A stretch of DNA of 64,000 nucleotides. Source: Roseovarius sp. S88 (GTDB lineage Bacteria > Pseudomonadota > Alphaproteobacteria > Rhodobacterales > Rhodobacteraceae). The position numbers and the translations under genes were made by a program. The DNA lies in the NCBI RefSeq assembly GCF_037023735.1, contig NZ_CP146069.1, forward strand, positions 1,281,501-1,345,500, in the 5' to 3' direction. The notes under the pieces were generated by a model. That model ran no database searches, had not been told where the DNA came from, and saw only the letters and a list, made by a program, of their open reading frames with translations. Shown piece after piece: positions 36,612 to 46,632 of the stretch (within the stretch, counting starts at the first letter, position 1; each line of letters opens with the position of its first letter).

Positions 36612-39401
36612 TCAGCCGCTGGGCATTTTCAGAACCACGTTGCGGCCGCTCTTAACGTAGCGGATTTCGCTGTCTCCAATCGCGGACACGCGGCCACCAT
36701 CCAGCCGGTCGCCAACCTGTACTTTCTTATACCGGCCACTGGGCAACCGCACGAGCGCCCGACGGTTGGATTGCGACCCATATACGCCAATGAGGTTCAC
36801 ACGGCGCAGTTTCAAAACGTTTTGCTCGGTCGCGGCGCGGGCCACCGTGGTCGCGGTTGGCGCGCTGGGCGCCACACGCTGGTTTGAGGGCACAACGGCG
36901 GCAGTTTGCACAGCCTGCTGAGCTTGTTGCTGACTGCGCTGTACGATTTGCGCGATGTTGCGTGGACGTGTCTTGGGTTTCCGCGACGTGGCCACAGCTT
37001 GCGCAGTGGCTCCGGCAAAGGGATCAGGCTGCTGCACAGCGGCTGCAATCGCAGCTTCAACCGAGGCATTGTCAGGCGTAATTTCAACAACGCCTGCTGT
37101 AGACGCAGCAGCAGCCTGTTCCGCCAGCTCCTGTGCACTTTGCGGGCGAAGCTTGGGGCGCAGGGATGCAAGTTCCGACCGAGTTAGACCCCCTAGATTT
37201 TCACGCTCGTTTTGTTCAGAGAGATCACCGGGCCGTGGCTTGGGTCTTATTTCAGCCAATCGCGCAATTTCCGGATCGAGCGGAACAACCGTCTCGCCAT
37301 CGGTCACAAGTTGCGCAGGCGGATCAGGCCGTGTGCCAGGAACAAGGCGCGGCTGTCCGGCGAAGACCCGTACACCATTGGGTGTAATGGCGCCCCCTGG
37401 AGTGGCCCGCACATTGCCGCGTCCGTCTAGCACGAACTCTGTATCCGCTGCAGGTGGATTCAGCAATGTGCCGGGACGCTCATCGCCTTGCAATGCGCCG
37501 ACCTCTGGCAGGGCCACGGCATCCTGTTCCGTCACTTTGGGGTCAATTGATGTGAGGTAAAAATCCTCCAGCGGAATGCTTTCCGGTGCCACAGGCGCAT
37601 CGGGTGCGCGTTGCCAAACGCCGGTGACCGCGTACCGCGCACGCGCCTCATCTGGGCTAAGTTGCGCCGGACGAGCCTCAGGTTGCGCACCGCGCTGTGT
37701 CTCGTTCAGATCCAGCGAAGCACCCGGAAGTGCCGCCACCGTGGTGCCGAAATCCTCGGTTTCCAAGGTGAATTCAGGCTCTTCCTCGATCAGGTCCTCG
37801 ATGGCTTCGGACTCTGCACCCGGCACTGACGCAACTGTCGTCGTGTCCGGTTCACTGCGCAAAAAGCGCGACAGGCCATCATCGAGGTAAATCGACGCCC
37901 AAGCGGCGACACCCACCAGGAAAATCAGCAATGCGGCGGTGAGCATCACGCCAAGGAACTTTGGCTTGCCCCCGATGCGAACCGGGTCGCGCGCGCCAAA
38001 GATCGTCATGCGCTGGCGCTCGTCATCCTCTTCTTCGAGACCGCGCGCGTCTGGCTTTGCCTCTGTGTAACGCGCGGCGGCTCGCGCGATCAGAGCATCG
38101 CGTTTCGTGGCGAAAGAGGGCTCTGCCGTTGGATCAGGAGCTGCAGGAATTGACGCCAAAAGACGATCTTCGCCTGCCGGGCTTAGCGAAGCGCCAATGC
38201 GCGTGGCCGTCTCGTGCGAGAATGCAATTTCCGGGGCCGAGGGCGTGTCAGGGATCGGATCAGGCGCGGGTTTGGGAGGTTCAACACTCAGTGGGGGTTG
38301 GTTGCGCTCTGACGGAGCAGGGTCAGGGTCCGTTGGCACTGGCGGTGTGTCAATGTCCCGCACCGCCCCTGTCAGTTTTGGCGCTGCCCCTAGATCATCG
38401 CGACGCGTCGCCCGGATCGAGGTAAAGGCAACCTTGGCTTCCCTGGGCGTGTCGGCGTCATCAAGATCACCGGCTGGTTCTGACACCTCTTCGACAGCCT
38501 CTTGTGCGTCATTTGCCTCGACCGTCGGTCCAGGCTCAGGTGTCGTGTCAACCACAGGCGTGGTTTCTGCATCTGTCGCGTCTTCGAGCAGGCCGGAGGG
38601 ATAATCTTCGTCTGGAATGATCGGATCTTCCAACACGCTGACCGGAACAGGGGTCTCATCCGCGACGCCTTCTGCGACGCCAATGTCGGTGTCATCCCCT
38701 GCACCGCTGACTTCGGCGCTGTTAGACAAATCTGATTTGGCGTCGTCTGGAACATCCAGTGAGTCGGACATAACCTCGACCTCTGGACGCTCGGCTTGAG
38801 CAGGCTGCGGTTCGGACTCCGCCATGGCGGTTGGTGCCGGCTCTGGCAAACGCGCTGGACCGATGACCCGAATAGCTGCTGTGTCGCGTTCAACAAACCC
38901 ATCCGTAGGCAACAGCCCAGCAGCGGTCTTCGATTCTCCAAACCAGGGTTCGCCGACAAAATGCGCGCTATCTGGTATGGCCACAAAGCAAAGTGGCTTA
39001 AACCCGTGATCCGCCGCAAAGGCCTCTGCCTCGTTCAGCGTATCGCGTGCGACCGCCGCCACGTAGACCTGACCGGCACTGATCGACCAGTCATAGGCCA
39101 GATCCTCAAGCGCGTAGGGTGTGGCTCCGTTCAGCGCCCGCGCGACGGCATCGCCGATCTCATCCGCAGCCAGCCCTTCGGCATCAAGCTGGAGATACCG
39201 GATTTGATCGTTGGGCAGAACAAGCTTGGTGTGCACGCCATTGGCGTCAAACAAATGCGCCTTGTCGAGAAGTGCGGCAAGTTCTCCGGCCAGATCGCTT
39301 GAGTCCAGACTAACATCGCCCATCGAATGCCATCCCGGAAAGGCGCGGTGCAAAAGACCGATGCCATCAAAAGAGAGGGTCAGGGCGAAGTTTGGTTTCA
39401 T
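36612..39401 (-). CDS. Large membrane protein with a GspC/PilP-like C-terminal domain, function unknown
   Basis: The 929-residue protein starts with a domain of about 150 residues rich in strands (LVLPNDQIRYLQLD, then ALEDLAYDWSI), perhaps related to the cytoplasmic part of GspL or PilM. A Pro/Glu/Asp-rich linker runs to about residue 470, then one membrane helix (LGVMLTAALLIFLVGVAAW). The periplasmic part ends with RALVRLPSGRYKKVQVGDRL and SEIRYVKSGRNVVLKMP, which resembles GspC/PilP domains. So it looks like a fusion of secretion-apparatus pieces, but no other such genes are nearby. This is conserved in related bacteria from memory; the role is inference. Confidence 0.62.
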   Translation of the reverse strand: MKPNFALTLSFDGIGLLHRAFPGWHSMGDVSLDSSDLAGELAALLDKAHLFDANGVHTKLVLPNDQIRYLQLDAEGLAADEIGDAVARALNGATPYALEDLAYDWSISAGQVYVAAVARDTLNEAEAFAADHGFKPLCFVAIPDSAHFVGEPWFGESKTAAGLLPTDGFVERDTAAIRVIGPARLPEPAPTAMAESEPQPAQAERPEVEVMSDSLDVPDDAKSDLSNSAEVSGAGDDTDIGVAEGVADETPVPVSVLEDPIIPDEDYPSGLLEDATDAETTPVVDTTPEPGPTVEANDAQEAVEEVSEPAGDLDDADTPREAKVAFTSIRATRRDDLGAAPKLTGAVRDIDTPPVPTDPDPAPSERNQPPLSVEPPKPAPDPIPDTPSAPEIAFSHETATRIGASLSPAGEDRLLASIPAAPDPTAEPSFATKRDALIARAAARYTEAKPDARGLEEEDDERQRMTIFGARDPVRIGGKPKFLGVMLTAALLIFLVGVAAWASIYLDDGLSRFLRSEPDTTTVASVPGAESEAIEDLIEEEPEFTLETEDFGTTVAALPGASLDLNETQRGAQPEARPAQLSPDEARARYAVTGVWQRAPDAPVAPESIPLEDFYLTSIDPKVTEQDAVALPEVGALQGDERPGTLLNPPAADTEFVLDGRGNVRATPGGAITPNGVRVFAGQPRLVPGTRPDPPAQLVTDGETVVPLDPEIARLAEIRPKPRPGDLSEQNERENLGGLTRSELASLRPKLRPQSAQELAEQAAAASTAGVVEITPDNASVEAAIAAAVQQPDPFAGATAQAVATSRKPKTRPRNIAQIVQRSQQQAQQAVQTAAVVPSNQRVAPSAPTATTVARAATEQNVLKLRRVNLIGVYGSQSNRRALVRLPSGRYKKVQVGDRLDGGRVSAIGDSEIRYVKSGRNVVLKMPSG

Positions 39402-39529
39402 GGACAGCGCTCTAGCACCAGTACAAAGGCGGGCATACGCCGCCGGGACACAAATCTATTTTATAGCAGCTTCCCGCCGAGGAAAAGGTTAACGCGAGGG
39501 GTTTAGCCCCCGCGCCACGTTTTTTGACC

Positions 39530-40831
39530 TCAGGCGCTCGCCTTCGACAGGGCCTGATCGAGATCGGCGATGATGTCGTCGGGGTCCTCAATACCGATTG
39601 AGATGCGCACCACATTCGGCGCGGCACCTGCGGCTTCCTGCTGTTCCGGGGTCAGCTGACGGTGCGTGGTGGATGCTGAGTGAATGATCAGAGATCGCGT
39701 ATCGCCCAAATTGGCCACGTGGCTGAAAAGCTCGAGACTATCAACCAGTTTCACACATCCTTCATAGCCAGATTTCAGCGCTACGGTGAACAGAGCACCC
39801 GCCCCCTTGGGGCAGACCTTGGCCACACGCTTGTAGTAGGGCGAAGACTTCAGGCCCGCATAGGTCACGGCCTCGACCCGGTCATCCTTTTCCAGCCAGT
39901 CCGCCACAATCTGCGCGTTTTCCACATGCTTTTGCATCCGCAAGCTGAGCGTTTCGATCCCAATAAGCGTATAATGCGCCGCCTGCGCGTTGAGCGTCAT
40001 CCCCAAATCGCGCAAACCGATGGCGATGCCGTGGAAGGTAAACGCCAGAGGCCCAAATGTTTCGTGAAACTTCATGCCGTGATAGGCGGGCTCGGGTTCG
40101 CTGAGAGATGGGAATTTGTCCGAAGCCGACCAGTCAAACGTGCCTGAATCCACAACCACACCGCCGGTGACGGTGCCGGACCCGGTGAGGTACTTCGTCA
40201 TCGAATGCACCACCAGGGTGGCTCCATGCTCAATGGGGCGGCAAAGGTAAGGTGACGCCGTCGTGTTATCGACAATCAAAGGCAACCCGGCCTTGTCAGC
40301 GACATCCGCGACCGAGCGAATATCCGCGATATGCCCACCCGGATTTGCAATCGATTCACAAAAAATCGCGCGGGTGTCGTCATCAATCGCTGCAGCGATG
40401 GCCTTCATGTCGTCAATATCGACAAACTTCGCGGACCAGCCAAACCGCTTAATTGTCTGACTAAACTGCGTGACCGACCCACCATAGAGCCGGGTTGAGA
40501 CCACCACATTCTTGCCCGGACCCATTAGCGGGAAAAGCGCCATGATCTGTGCCGCATGCCCGGATGAGCAGCACACAGCCCCAACCCCGCCCTCCAGCGT
40601 GGCGATGCGTTCCTGAAGCACCGCAACCGTCGGGTTGGTCAGGCGGGAATAGATGAAGCCGACTTCCTGCAGGTTAAAGAGCGCCGCCGCATGTTCGGCA
40701 TCGCGAAACACATAGGCCGTGGTCTGATAAATTGGCGTCTGCCGCGCACCGGTCGCCGGATCGGGCCGCGCGCCTGCATGAATTTGCAATGTGTCAAAAC
40801 CAAATGAATGAATGCGATCATCGTCGGACAT
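39530..40831 (-). CDS. metY: O-acetylhomoserine aminocarboxypropyltransferase/sulfhydrylase
   Basis: This PLP enzyme (433 residues) makes homocysteine or methionine precursors from O-acetylhomoserine and sulfide or methanethiol. It belongs to the Cys/Met metabolism PLP class: GVGAVCCSSGHAAQ, DNTTASPYLCRPIEHGA, and the PLP Lys in VHSMTKYLTGSGTVTGG. The length is right for the MetY group rather than the shorter MetB/MetC types. It stands alone, and its promoter region is shared with nothing obvious. Confidence 0.92.
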   Translation of the reverse strand: MSDDDRIHSFGFDTLQIHAGARPDPATGARQTPIYQTTAYVFRDAEHAAALFNLQEVGFIYSRLTNPTVAVLQERIATLEGGVGAVCCSSGHAAQIMALFPLMGPGKNVVVSTRLYGGSVTQFSQTIKRFGWSAKFVDIDDMKAIAAAIDDDTRAIFCESIANPGGHIADIRSVADVADKAGLPLIVDNTTASPYLCRPIEHGATLVVHSMTKYLTGSGTVTGGVVVDSGTFDWSASDKFPSLSEPEPAYHGMKFHETFGPLAFTFHGIAIGLRDLGMTLNAQAAHYTLIGIETLSLRMQKHVENAQIVADWLEKDDRVEAVTYAGLKSSPYYKRVAKVCPKGAGALFTVALKSGYEGCVKLVDSLELFSHVANLGDTRSLIIHSASTTHRQLTPEQQEAAGAAPNVVRISIGIEDPDDIIADLDQALSKASA

Positions 40832-40993
40832 AAGTCAGCCTCCCAAAAGTGTTGTCAAAAGGGTTAGGCGAAAGGCCGTGTCAGGACAACCGGATTTCAG
40901 ACAGCGCCTGGGTCAACGCGCGGGAATTGGGTATTTATTCCAAGAAAGAAGCCGGTGTGGAAAATACTGTTCCTGTCTTGCAGCCTGGGCGCG

Positions 40994-41994
40994 TTAACGC
41001 ATCCAGAACCCGTTGCGCTTTATCGTGTTGCGAATGGCTTGTTCGCGCCGGGGCAGGTTGTCGCGGTCGAAAAGCTCGCGCACTTTTTCACCGCGCCCAT
41101 GGTAGACCATGAATTTGATTGGATCATAGGTCTTGAGCACTTTCTTGATCGGATTGGGGGCTGCGACCTCTTCGAGCACCTGCACCACTTTGTCGGCCTC
41201 GCGCGCGTAAAGCAGCGGAAAGATCCGGTAGTGACAGGTGACGTCGCCATCCAGCAATCCATCGGGTAGCGTATCTCGCCCCCGCCCAGCGCATGGATCA
41301 CCAGCGGCAGGGCGATTTGATCCAACCAAGGGTCAAGCGACTGACAGACAAGCTCTTTTGGAGTGTCGTCGCGGATGGCCAGAGCATAATCCAGAAACTT
41401 TTGTCCAAAGACATGTGGGCATTCGTAAAAGAAATACCCGGCGTTGAAATAAAGGTAGCGCCGCCAGTATTCATCCGGGTAGGCGGGGTCGAGCGAGCTT
41501 TCAAAATCAAGCCCGAACTTGTCGTAAAGCGTGCTCCATGTCTTGTGATAGCTGGGGCCATAGAGTTGGATTTCCGGCCACGTGCCCTCACGGCGCAGGG
41601 ATGCGGATGGTCGGGCAAAATCAAACGGCACCGTCATCAGATCGCCGGTGACCAGCGTATCGGTGTCGAAGAACACAAAGGGTTCCCCCTTCGGCATAGC
41701 AAACAGCGCCTCAATCTTGTTGCCATAGGGATAGCTCTGACCGAAATGCCGGTTTTCAAACGGTACGATCCTGGCGCCGAGGTCTTCCAGAAGACTACGC
41801 ACATCGCCGCGCATCCTTGGGTCGTTCTTCCACAGCGGCCCCGGTTGCGGCTCGGCCACGTAAAGCTGCCCGGCAAAACCCGGGCTGCTGGCACGCAGGC
41901 TCGCAGCAAACAGCACGGCCTCAAACTGAAGCCGACCTGCCTGTCCCACGATGAGGATATTGAATGGCTGCTCTGTCCGCGCTTTGCGGGCCAT
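40994..41994 (-). pseudogene. Glycosyltransferase-like protein, frameshifted
   Basis: The N-terminal 245 residues (from ATG 41994, starting MARKARTEQPFNILIVGQAG) contain a GT-A-like DxD motif in FVFFDTDTLVTGD and end in GGGEIRYP. The frame then changes near base 41264; the other frame continues directly with DGLLDGDVTCHYRIFPLLYA and ends at 40994. One missing base explains it. Read in the original frame, the tail becomes a Ser/Arg/Pro-rich nonsense sequence to 41020. The family is not named with confidence; a role in surface glycan synthesis is possible. It may be a sequencing artefact. Confidence 0.7.
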
Positions 41995-42258
41995 ATTTGC
42001 CCCGGTTTGCCTGTTGGTCTTTGCGCGCAGTATAGGGCGCGTTTGCGATTTGCGCGAGAGGTGGAACACGGGAAATTCGCCTCAAAGCACCTTCCGCCAA
42101 AAAACGGGATTGTCTGCGCGCGCTTGGGGCGGCATGATTTGCCTGAAAACAAGGGGTTTCAACGCAGTGTTTCCATGCAGTGAAAGACCTCATAACTTAA
42201 AAAATCGGAACTAGACCCCATATATATCAATGGGATACGTCAAAAGAGAGGGATTTTA

Positions 42259-43335
42259 ATGGCGAATTTGGATGCGCAAGTCCGTGAAAGTCAGGCCCAG
42301 GTCGAAGAGGCTCAAGCCAAAATTCAAGAGCTGACCAGCCGCATTGAAGCGGCCCGATCCAAGATCAAGGGCGGCGAAGATGCAACACTCGATATCGAGA
42401 ATGCCTCGCTCGATGAGGTGCATGCGCATACCGAAACCATGAATGCCAACATTGCCGAGCTGATCATGGGGCTCGATGACATCACCGCCGCCTTTTCCAA
42501 GGATTTCGACGAGATGCGCTCGAAAACCGGGTGGGAGAGCTTTGTGGGCATCTTTTCTAAGGCCAAATCAGATAGCATGCGCCAGGACCGTGTGCGCACG
42601 GCCAGCATTGATGACAAGCTGCAGGACCTGATCTCGAAATCCGACGTGATTGTGCAACTGCTCGAAGGGCAACTGCGCACGCTGGAAGAGCACAAGGTGA
42701 AGGTGGAAGGCAACCTGACCGAGACGCTGGATGAACGCGAGTTGACCGTGGGAGAGCTGGAAGCGTTGCGCACGGACATTCAGGGCATGGATCCCAAGAT
42801 CATCGAGCTGGAAAACAAGATCGCCAATGAAACCGACGCCGCCGCGCGCACCAAGCTGGAAACCGAACTGGCCGAGATGAACGCCAAGTACAACGAAATG
42901 GTTCAGCAGGAACAGGTGAAGCTTGCCAAGTCGCAGACGCTGGAACGCTATATTGAAAAGGGCAAAACCTGGGTCGACAGTTTGCAAAATCAGGCGGCCA
43001 CGCAAATGGTGCTGATCAACAAGCTGCAGACTGATACCAAGCAGCGCGTGGTGCTCTATGATGCGCTGACCAAATCGCTCAAGACAGCACAGCAACAAGA
43101 TGTGGCCCACCGCATCAACGAAATCGGCGTGCAGACCGACCAAGAGGCGCAATCGGCAATGGCCGGTATCGGTGCGGCCACCAACAAGCGGATGGCCGAC
43201 ATGCTAGAGGCGCATGAGGATCACATGGTCTTTGCCCGCGAGGTTTTGGAGGCCAAGGCCAAGGCGGATGAACGCTTTGCCCGGCGCTTTGCCAAGATCA
43301 TCGAGAAACACGACGCCAACGCATACGGAGGCTAA
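42259..43335 (+). CDS. Long coiled-coil protein, first gene of the AAA+ cluster
   Basis: The 358-residue protein is nearly all alpha-helix with long Glu/Lys/Gln heptads (residues 1-45, 110-245 and 280-350) and no membrane segment or signal peptide. A short non-helical spot GWESFVGIFSKAKSD lies near residue 92. The pattern recalls PspA or TelA-type coiled coils but I cannot assign it. The ATG follows AGAGAGGG. It is the first of eight closely spaced genes; a TATATA-containing sequence about 30 bases upstream may belong to the promoter. Confidence 0.8.
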   Translation: MANLDAQVRESQAQVEEAQAKIQELTSRIEAARSKIKGGEDATLDIENASLDEVHAHTETMNANIAELIMGLDDITAAFSKDFDEMRSKTGWESFVGIFSKAKSDSMRQDRVRTASIDDKLQDLISKSDVIVQLLEGQLRTLEEHKVKVEGNLTETLDERELTVGELEALRTDIQGMDPKIIELENKIANETDAAARTKLETELAEMNAKYNEMVQQEQVKLAKSQTLERYIEKGKTWVDSLQNQAATQMVLINKLQTDTKQRVVLYDALTKSLKTAQQQDVAHRINEIGVQTDQEAQSAMAGIGAATNKRMADMLEAHEDHMVFAREVLEAKAKADERFARRFAKIIEKHDANAYGG

Positions 43336-43338
43336 GCT

Positions 43339-43500
43339 ATGGGACTGGGAGTAGCTCTGATTGCACTTTGCGTGCTCTGCCTCATCGCGTCCTTTGTCTT
43401 TACCGTCCCGGCATGGATCAACCTGATGGGCATTCTGTTCGGGATTGCGGGGCTGGTGATGATCGGTAAAGGCCGGAAAGGCGGCGGGGACAGCGCGTGA
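43339..43500 (+). CDS. 53-residue membrane protein
   Basis: This short frame starts at ATG 43339, 3 bases after the coiled-coil gene, with GGAGG in front. It encodes two hydrophobic helices (residues about 3-24 and 28-45) and a basic, Gly-rich tail KGRKGGGDSA. Its position, ribosome site and membrane character support a real gene that is easy to miss. It could recruit the soluble proteins of this cluster to the membrane. Confidence 0.75.
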   Translation: MGLGVALIALCVLCLIASFVFTVPAWINLMGILFGIAGLVMIGKGRKGGGDSA

Positions 43501-43519
43501 ACTGGAAAGACCACATGCG

Positions 43520-44650
43520 ATGACCAAGGTAAAATCATCGCCAGACCACGATCGCGCCGCGCTCGCTGATCTCTTCGCCTCGCGCCGCTACTTCGCCAAG
43601 TTCGAAAAGATCACGGCGCATCTCAACCGCGTCGCGGCGGTGATGCAGGCCGAAGGTGCGCTATCCAAGCGAGAAGTTGAGGTTCTGACCGCCTATGTGC
43701 AGGCCATCGCCTACACGTTCAAAGCGCTGGCGATGAAGTACTTGCTGGTGGGCCGCGACACGGGGCAGTTTTTCGGCTCTCTGCAGATGGATGTCGAGGA
43801 AAGCGGTTTTCCGATGTTCTCGGAGTTGATGGTCATGGCCAATGACGCCGCCCAAGCGCGCCAGCATCTGGAGGGCCAACCCGATGCCGAGACGCTCAAG
43901 CGGCAAATGGTCGAACAGATCATCTCTGAACGGGAAATTCCCACCCGGCTGCAATTTGCCCTGTCGCAACGGCTTTACTACGAAGAACTGGTCAAAGGGC
44001 ATCTTTTCTGGGCGCAGAATGATCCGCAAATCCTCTGGCTCGAAGGGCTGAAAGACCGCCGTCGGTATATGCTGCACTGGGCCAGCTATGACAGCCAGGT
44101 CAACCTGCCGACCATCTACCTGATGGAGCTTGAGGATACAGGCCGTCGCAGTTTGGGCAAGGACGAACGGCGCTGGCCCGAGGTGCAGGCGCATCTGATG
44201 GCGCAAAGCTTGGGTGGGTTAAAACTTTTGACCATTGCCAAAGGCTTTGACGAAAGCTTTGACGACCTGCACCCCAAAAAGCTGCGCCGCCTGCATGTCG
44301 GCCCGATGTATAGCCACGCCTTTACACGCCAGACCGGACCTCTGCGGGAGGTTCTGGCCGAGGCACAAGCGCCCAAGGGGCAGGACTGGGCCCTGGCCTG
44401 GACCGATGAGGTGTTGGAAAGCGAGCGGGTTATTGAGGAACGCGCGGGATGGTTCGGGGCCGTTGAGCGCGAGGTCTTTGCGCTTGATCCGTTCTCAGGT
44501 CACGGGGCAGAGACGGGCGCCACGCGCATGGAGCGCGCTATCATCCTGCCTGAGCGCCCCTATCAGGTGCTGGCCGAAAAGAACCCGCCGGGGTTTGGCG
44601 CGGTCACGAAATATGTGGTGAGCCCGACAGGCCGGGTGTTGAGGTATTGA
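43520..44650 (+). CDS. Unrecognised 376-residue protein of the AAA+ cluster
   Basis: I do not recognise this family. It is soluble, with an N-terminal helical domain (FAKFEKITAHLNRVAAVM then SKREVEVLTAYVQAIAYTFKALAMKYLL) and a mixed C-terminal part rich in Trp and Arg (for example DRRRYMLHWASYDSQVNLPTIYL). There are no cysteine motifs, Walker boxes or signals. It starts 19 bases after the small membrane gene and is followed by a 34-base repeat and the ATPase. Context makes it a likely adaptor or partner of the ATPase. Confidence 0.75.
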   Translation: MTKVKSSPDHDRAALADLFASRRYFAKFEKITAHLNRVAAVMQAEGALSKREVEVLTAYVQAIAYTFKALAMKYLLVGRDTGQFFGSLQMDVEESGFPMFSELMVMANDAAQARQHLEGQPDAETLKRQMVEQIISEREIPTRLQFALSQRLYYEELVKGHLFWAQNDPQILWLEGLKDRRRYMLHWASYDSQVNLPTIYLMELEDTGRRSLGKDERRWPEVQAHLMAQSLGGLKLLTIAKGFDESFDDLHPKKLRRLHVGPMYSHAFTRQTGPLREVLAEAQAPKGQDWALAWTDEVLESERVIEERAGWFGAVEREVFALDPFSGHGAETGATRMERAIILPERPYQVLAEKNPPGFGAVTKYVVSPTGRVLRY

Positions 44651-44651
44651 T

Positions 44652-44685
44652 GCCTCCGGCGGGGATGTTTGAGGCAAAAAGAAAG
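44652..44685 (+). repeat. 34-base intergenic repeat, copy 2
   Basis: It reads GCCTCCGGCGGGGATGTTTG then AGGCAAAAAGAAAG and differs from copy 1 (18791-18824, other strand) at three positions. It lies inside the operon, between the 376-residue gene and the ATPase, 12 bases before the ATPase start. It may have been inserted or kept as an RNA element. Confidence 0.75.
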
Positions 44686-44697
44686 AGGGTTTCTTAG

Positions 44698-46632
44698 ATG
44701 AGTTTGACGGCCGACACGATGGAGCTGCGGGAAGAGGATATCGCCAAGCATTACGAGGCGGCCTCTGCTATGCTGGCGGGGTTTGATCACACCCCCCGGA
44801 TTGCCAAACCGGTTGAGGCTGTGGCGCAGGAGAAATCATCTGGCCTCGGCACGCGCCGACGCTTTCGCAGCACCACGCCGGGCCTCGTCACGCGATCTAC
44901 CGCGCGGCCCGAGGGCGTTCAGCTTGTGGCGCGCATCGAGGGCGCGGATGAGGGCGACCCGTTGGTCAGCCCGCTTCAGGCGACGGTCCTGCACGGGTTG
45001 CGCCGGGCTTTGGCCATTGCGTTGGCCGTGGGAGAGCAGTTTGCCGAGGCCACGGGGCTGGCCGATCTGCGCCGCGCCAATCTGGCCGGATCTTTGGCCG
45101 AGGCGCGCAAGACGGAATTTACCGAGCTTTTGGGCGCCGAAGCGCTGGCGGTGGGCCATGTCTTTGCCAATGCGACCGCGTTTCTCATGGGGCCTCATGG
45201 CTCGGAGGTGAGCGTTGAGGTCGGTGAGGTCGAGGAAGTGCTCAGCGACAATGCGCAACTGATGCTGCATGGCGCGCTCTGGGAGTTGGATCAGGACATC
45301 GCGGCCCATGCCAGCGACGACGCGCGTCTGGTGGCCACCGTCGCGGCCTTCGCCGAGCAGTTGATGGAGAAAATCACCCTGCGCGCCCAGAATACCGGAC
45401 GGCTGGAGGCCTTTACCGGCGCAAGCTGGCGCGTGGAGGAAGACGATTTCACCATCCGGGGGTTCGAGGCGGCGGCCAAGGGCAAATCCACGACTCTCAC
45501 CATGACTTTCAAAAAACCCCATGAGGTCGTGGGCAACCATATCGCCAAGTATCAGGCTTTGAAGCTTTCCAAAATGCTGATGGCTTATGATTTCGACAGG
45601 CGGCTCAATCCCTTTGCCGAACTGGGCGGGTTCATCTTTACCTTCATGGGGGATGGCAAACCGGGGACGGGGAAGACCACGCTCATTCAGATGATGGCGG
45701 GCTTGATAAACGAGTATTGCCAGAACGCCGGCTATGCCTTTCGCTATCAGAACCTCAGCACGGACAGCATCGACAGCTATCAGGGCAAGTCAGCGCAGAA
45801 CGCCAAGGCGTTTATCAACAACGTGCTTGATCCGGGCGTCATCGGCTTTGGCACGATTGATGACATAGACCAATTGGCGGGCAAACGCGGCGACCGGCAA
45901 TCAAGCGCCGGGCAGCTCGAGATCACTGCCGTGCTGATGGAAAGCTTTGCAGGCGCCAACACCGTGGTGCGCGGCAATTGCACCTTCGGGATGTTCTCGA
46001 ACTATCCCGAGAATGTGGATGACGCCCTGCGCCAACGCGCCGGGGCACGATTTCTCGTCGACGGGCCCCAGACGCGCGAGGATTACATCGACATCCTCTA
46101 TCTGCTGATGGGCAAGAATCACGACATTCCGCTGGGCGAGCATGAGGTCTATGCCGCGCAGGAAATCAAAAAGGCCGTCGCGGCGAGTTTTGAGTCCCAC
46201 AGCCGCCCGCATGAGGAGGGGCTGCTGAAGGTTTACGACCGGGTATCCAAAGACATCGGCGCGCTCGACACGATTGCCAAGATGGGTACATATCTCAAGG
46301 GCATTCAGGAGGCCGATGAACGCTTCACCGGGCGCGCGATCAAGAACATCACCGATGCGGTGAAGGTGCGGGCCATGGACTTTGAACTGCCCGATGAATG
46401 GATGGAAAACCCCGATCTCTTCCTCTTCAAGGATTACGACACCAAGAAAGCCATGATCGAAGAGCTGCGCCAGCCCATCACCATCGAAATGGTGATCCAG
46501 GAAATCAACCGCTACGCGGATTCAGAGTTCCGCTATGCGGACAAATCCGACGAGGTCGCCATTGAGACTGCCGTGCGCGAGATGGGGCGGATGGAAGAGG
46601 CCAAGCGGCGGTATCTGGAGGGGAGGGGGTGA
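44698..46632 (+). CDS. Divergent AAA+ ATPase
   Basis: The 644-residue protein has a long N-terminal region (residues 1-310, Ala/Glu-rich, helical) and a C-terminal AAA+ module: Walker A GKPGTGKTT near residue 321, Walker B region GFGTIDDIDQLAG near residue 384, and a later GMFSNYPENVDDALRQRAGARF that fits sensor and arginine-finger positions. It has no membrane segment. Such layouts occur in MoxR- and ClpX-like remodelling ATPases. Neighbours include the coiled-coil protein and membrane proteins, so it may power remodelling of a membrane-associated complex. The stop overlaps the start of mrr (TGATG). Confidence 0.82.
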   Translation: MSLTADTMELREEDIAKHYEAASAMLAGFDHTPRIAKPVEAVAQEKSSGLGTRRRFRSTTPGLVTRSTARPEGVQLVARIEGADEGDPLVSPLQATVLHGLRRALAIALAVGEQFAEATGLADLRRANLAGSLAEARKTEFTELLGAEALAVGHVFANATAFLMGPHGSEVSVEVGEVEEVLSDNAQLMLHGALWELDQDIAAHASDDARLVATVAAFAEQLMEKITLRAQNTGRLEAFTGASWRVEEDDFTIRGFEAAAKGKSTTLTMTFKKPHEVVGNHIAKYQALKLSKMLMAYDFDRRLNPFAELGGFIFTFMGDGKPGTGKTTLIQMMAGLINEYCQNAGYAFRYQNLSTDSIDSYQGKSAQNAKAFINNVLDPGVIGFGTIDDIDQLAGKRGDRQSSAGQLEITAVLMESFAGANTVVRGNCTFGMFSNYPENVDDALRQRAGARFLVDGPQTREDYIDILYLLMGKNHDIPLGEHEVYAAQEIKKAVAASFESHSRPHEEGLLKVYDRVSKDIGALDTIAKMGTYLKGIQEADERFTGRAIKNITDAVKVRAMDFELPDEWMENPDLFLFKDYDTKKAMIEELRQPITIEMVIQEINRYADSEFRYADKSDEVAIETAVREMGRMEEAKRRYLEGRG

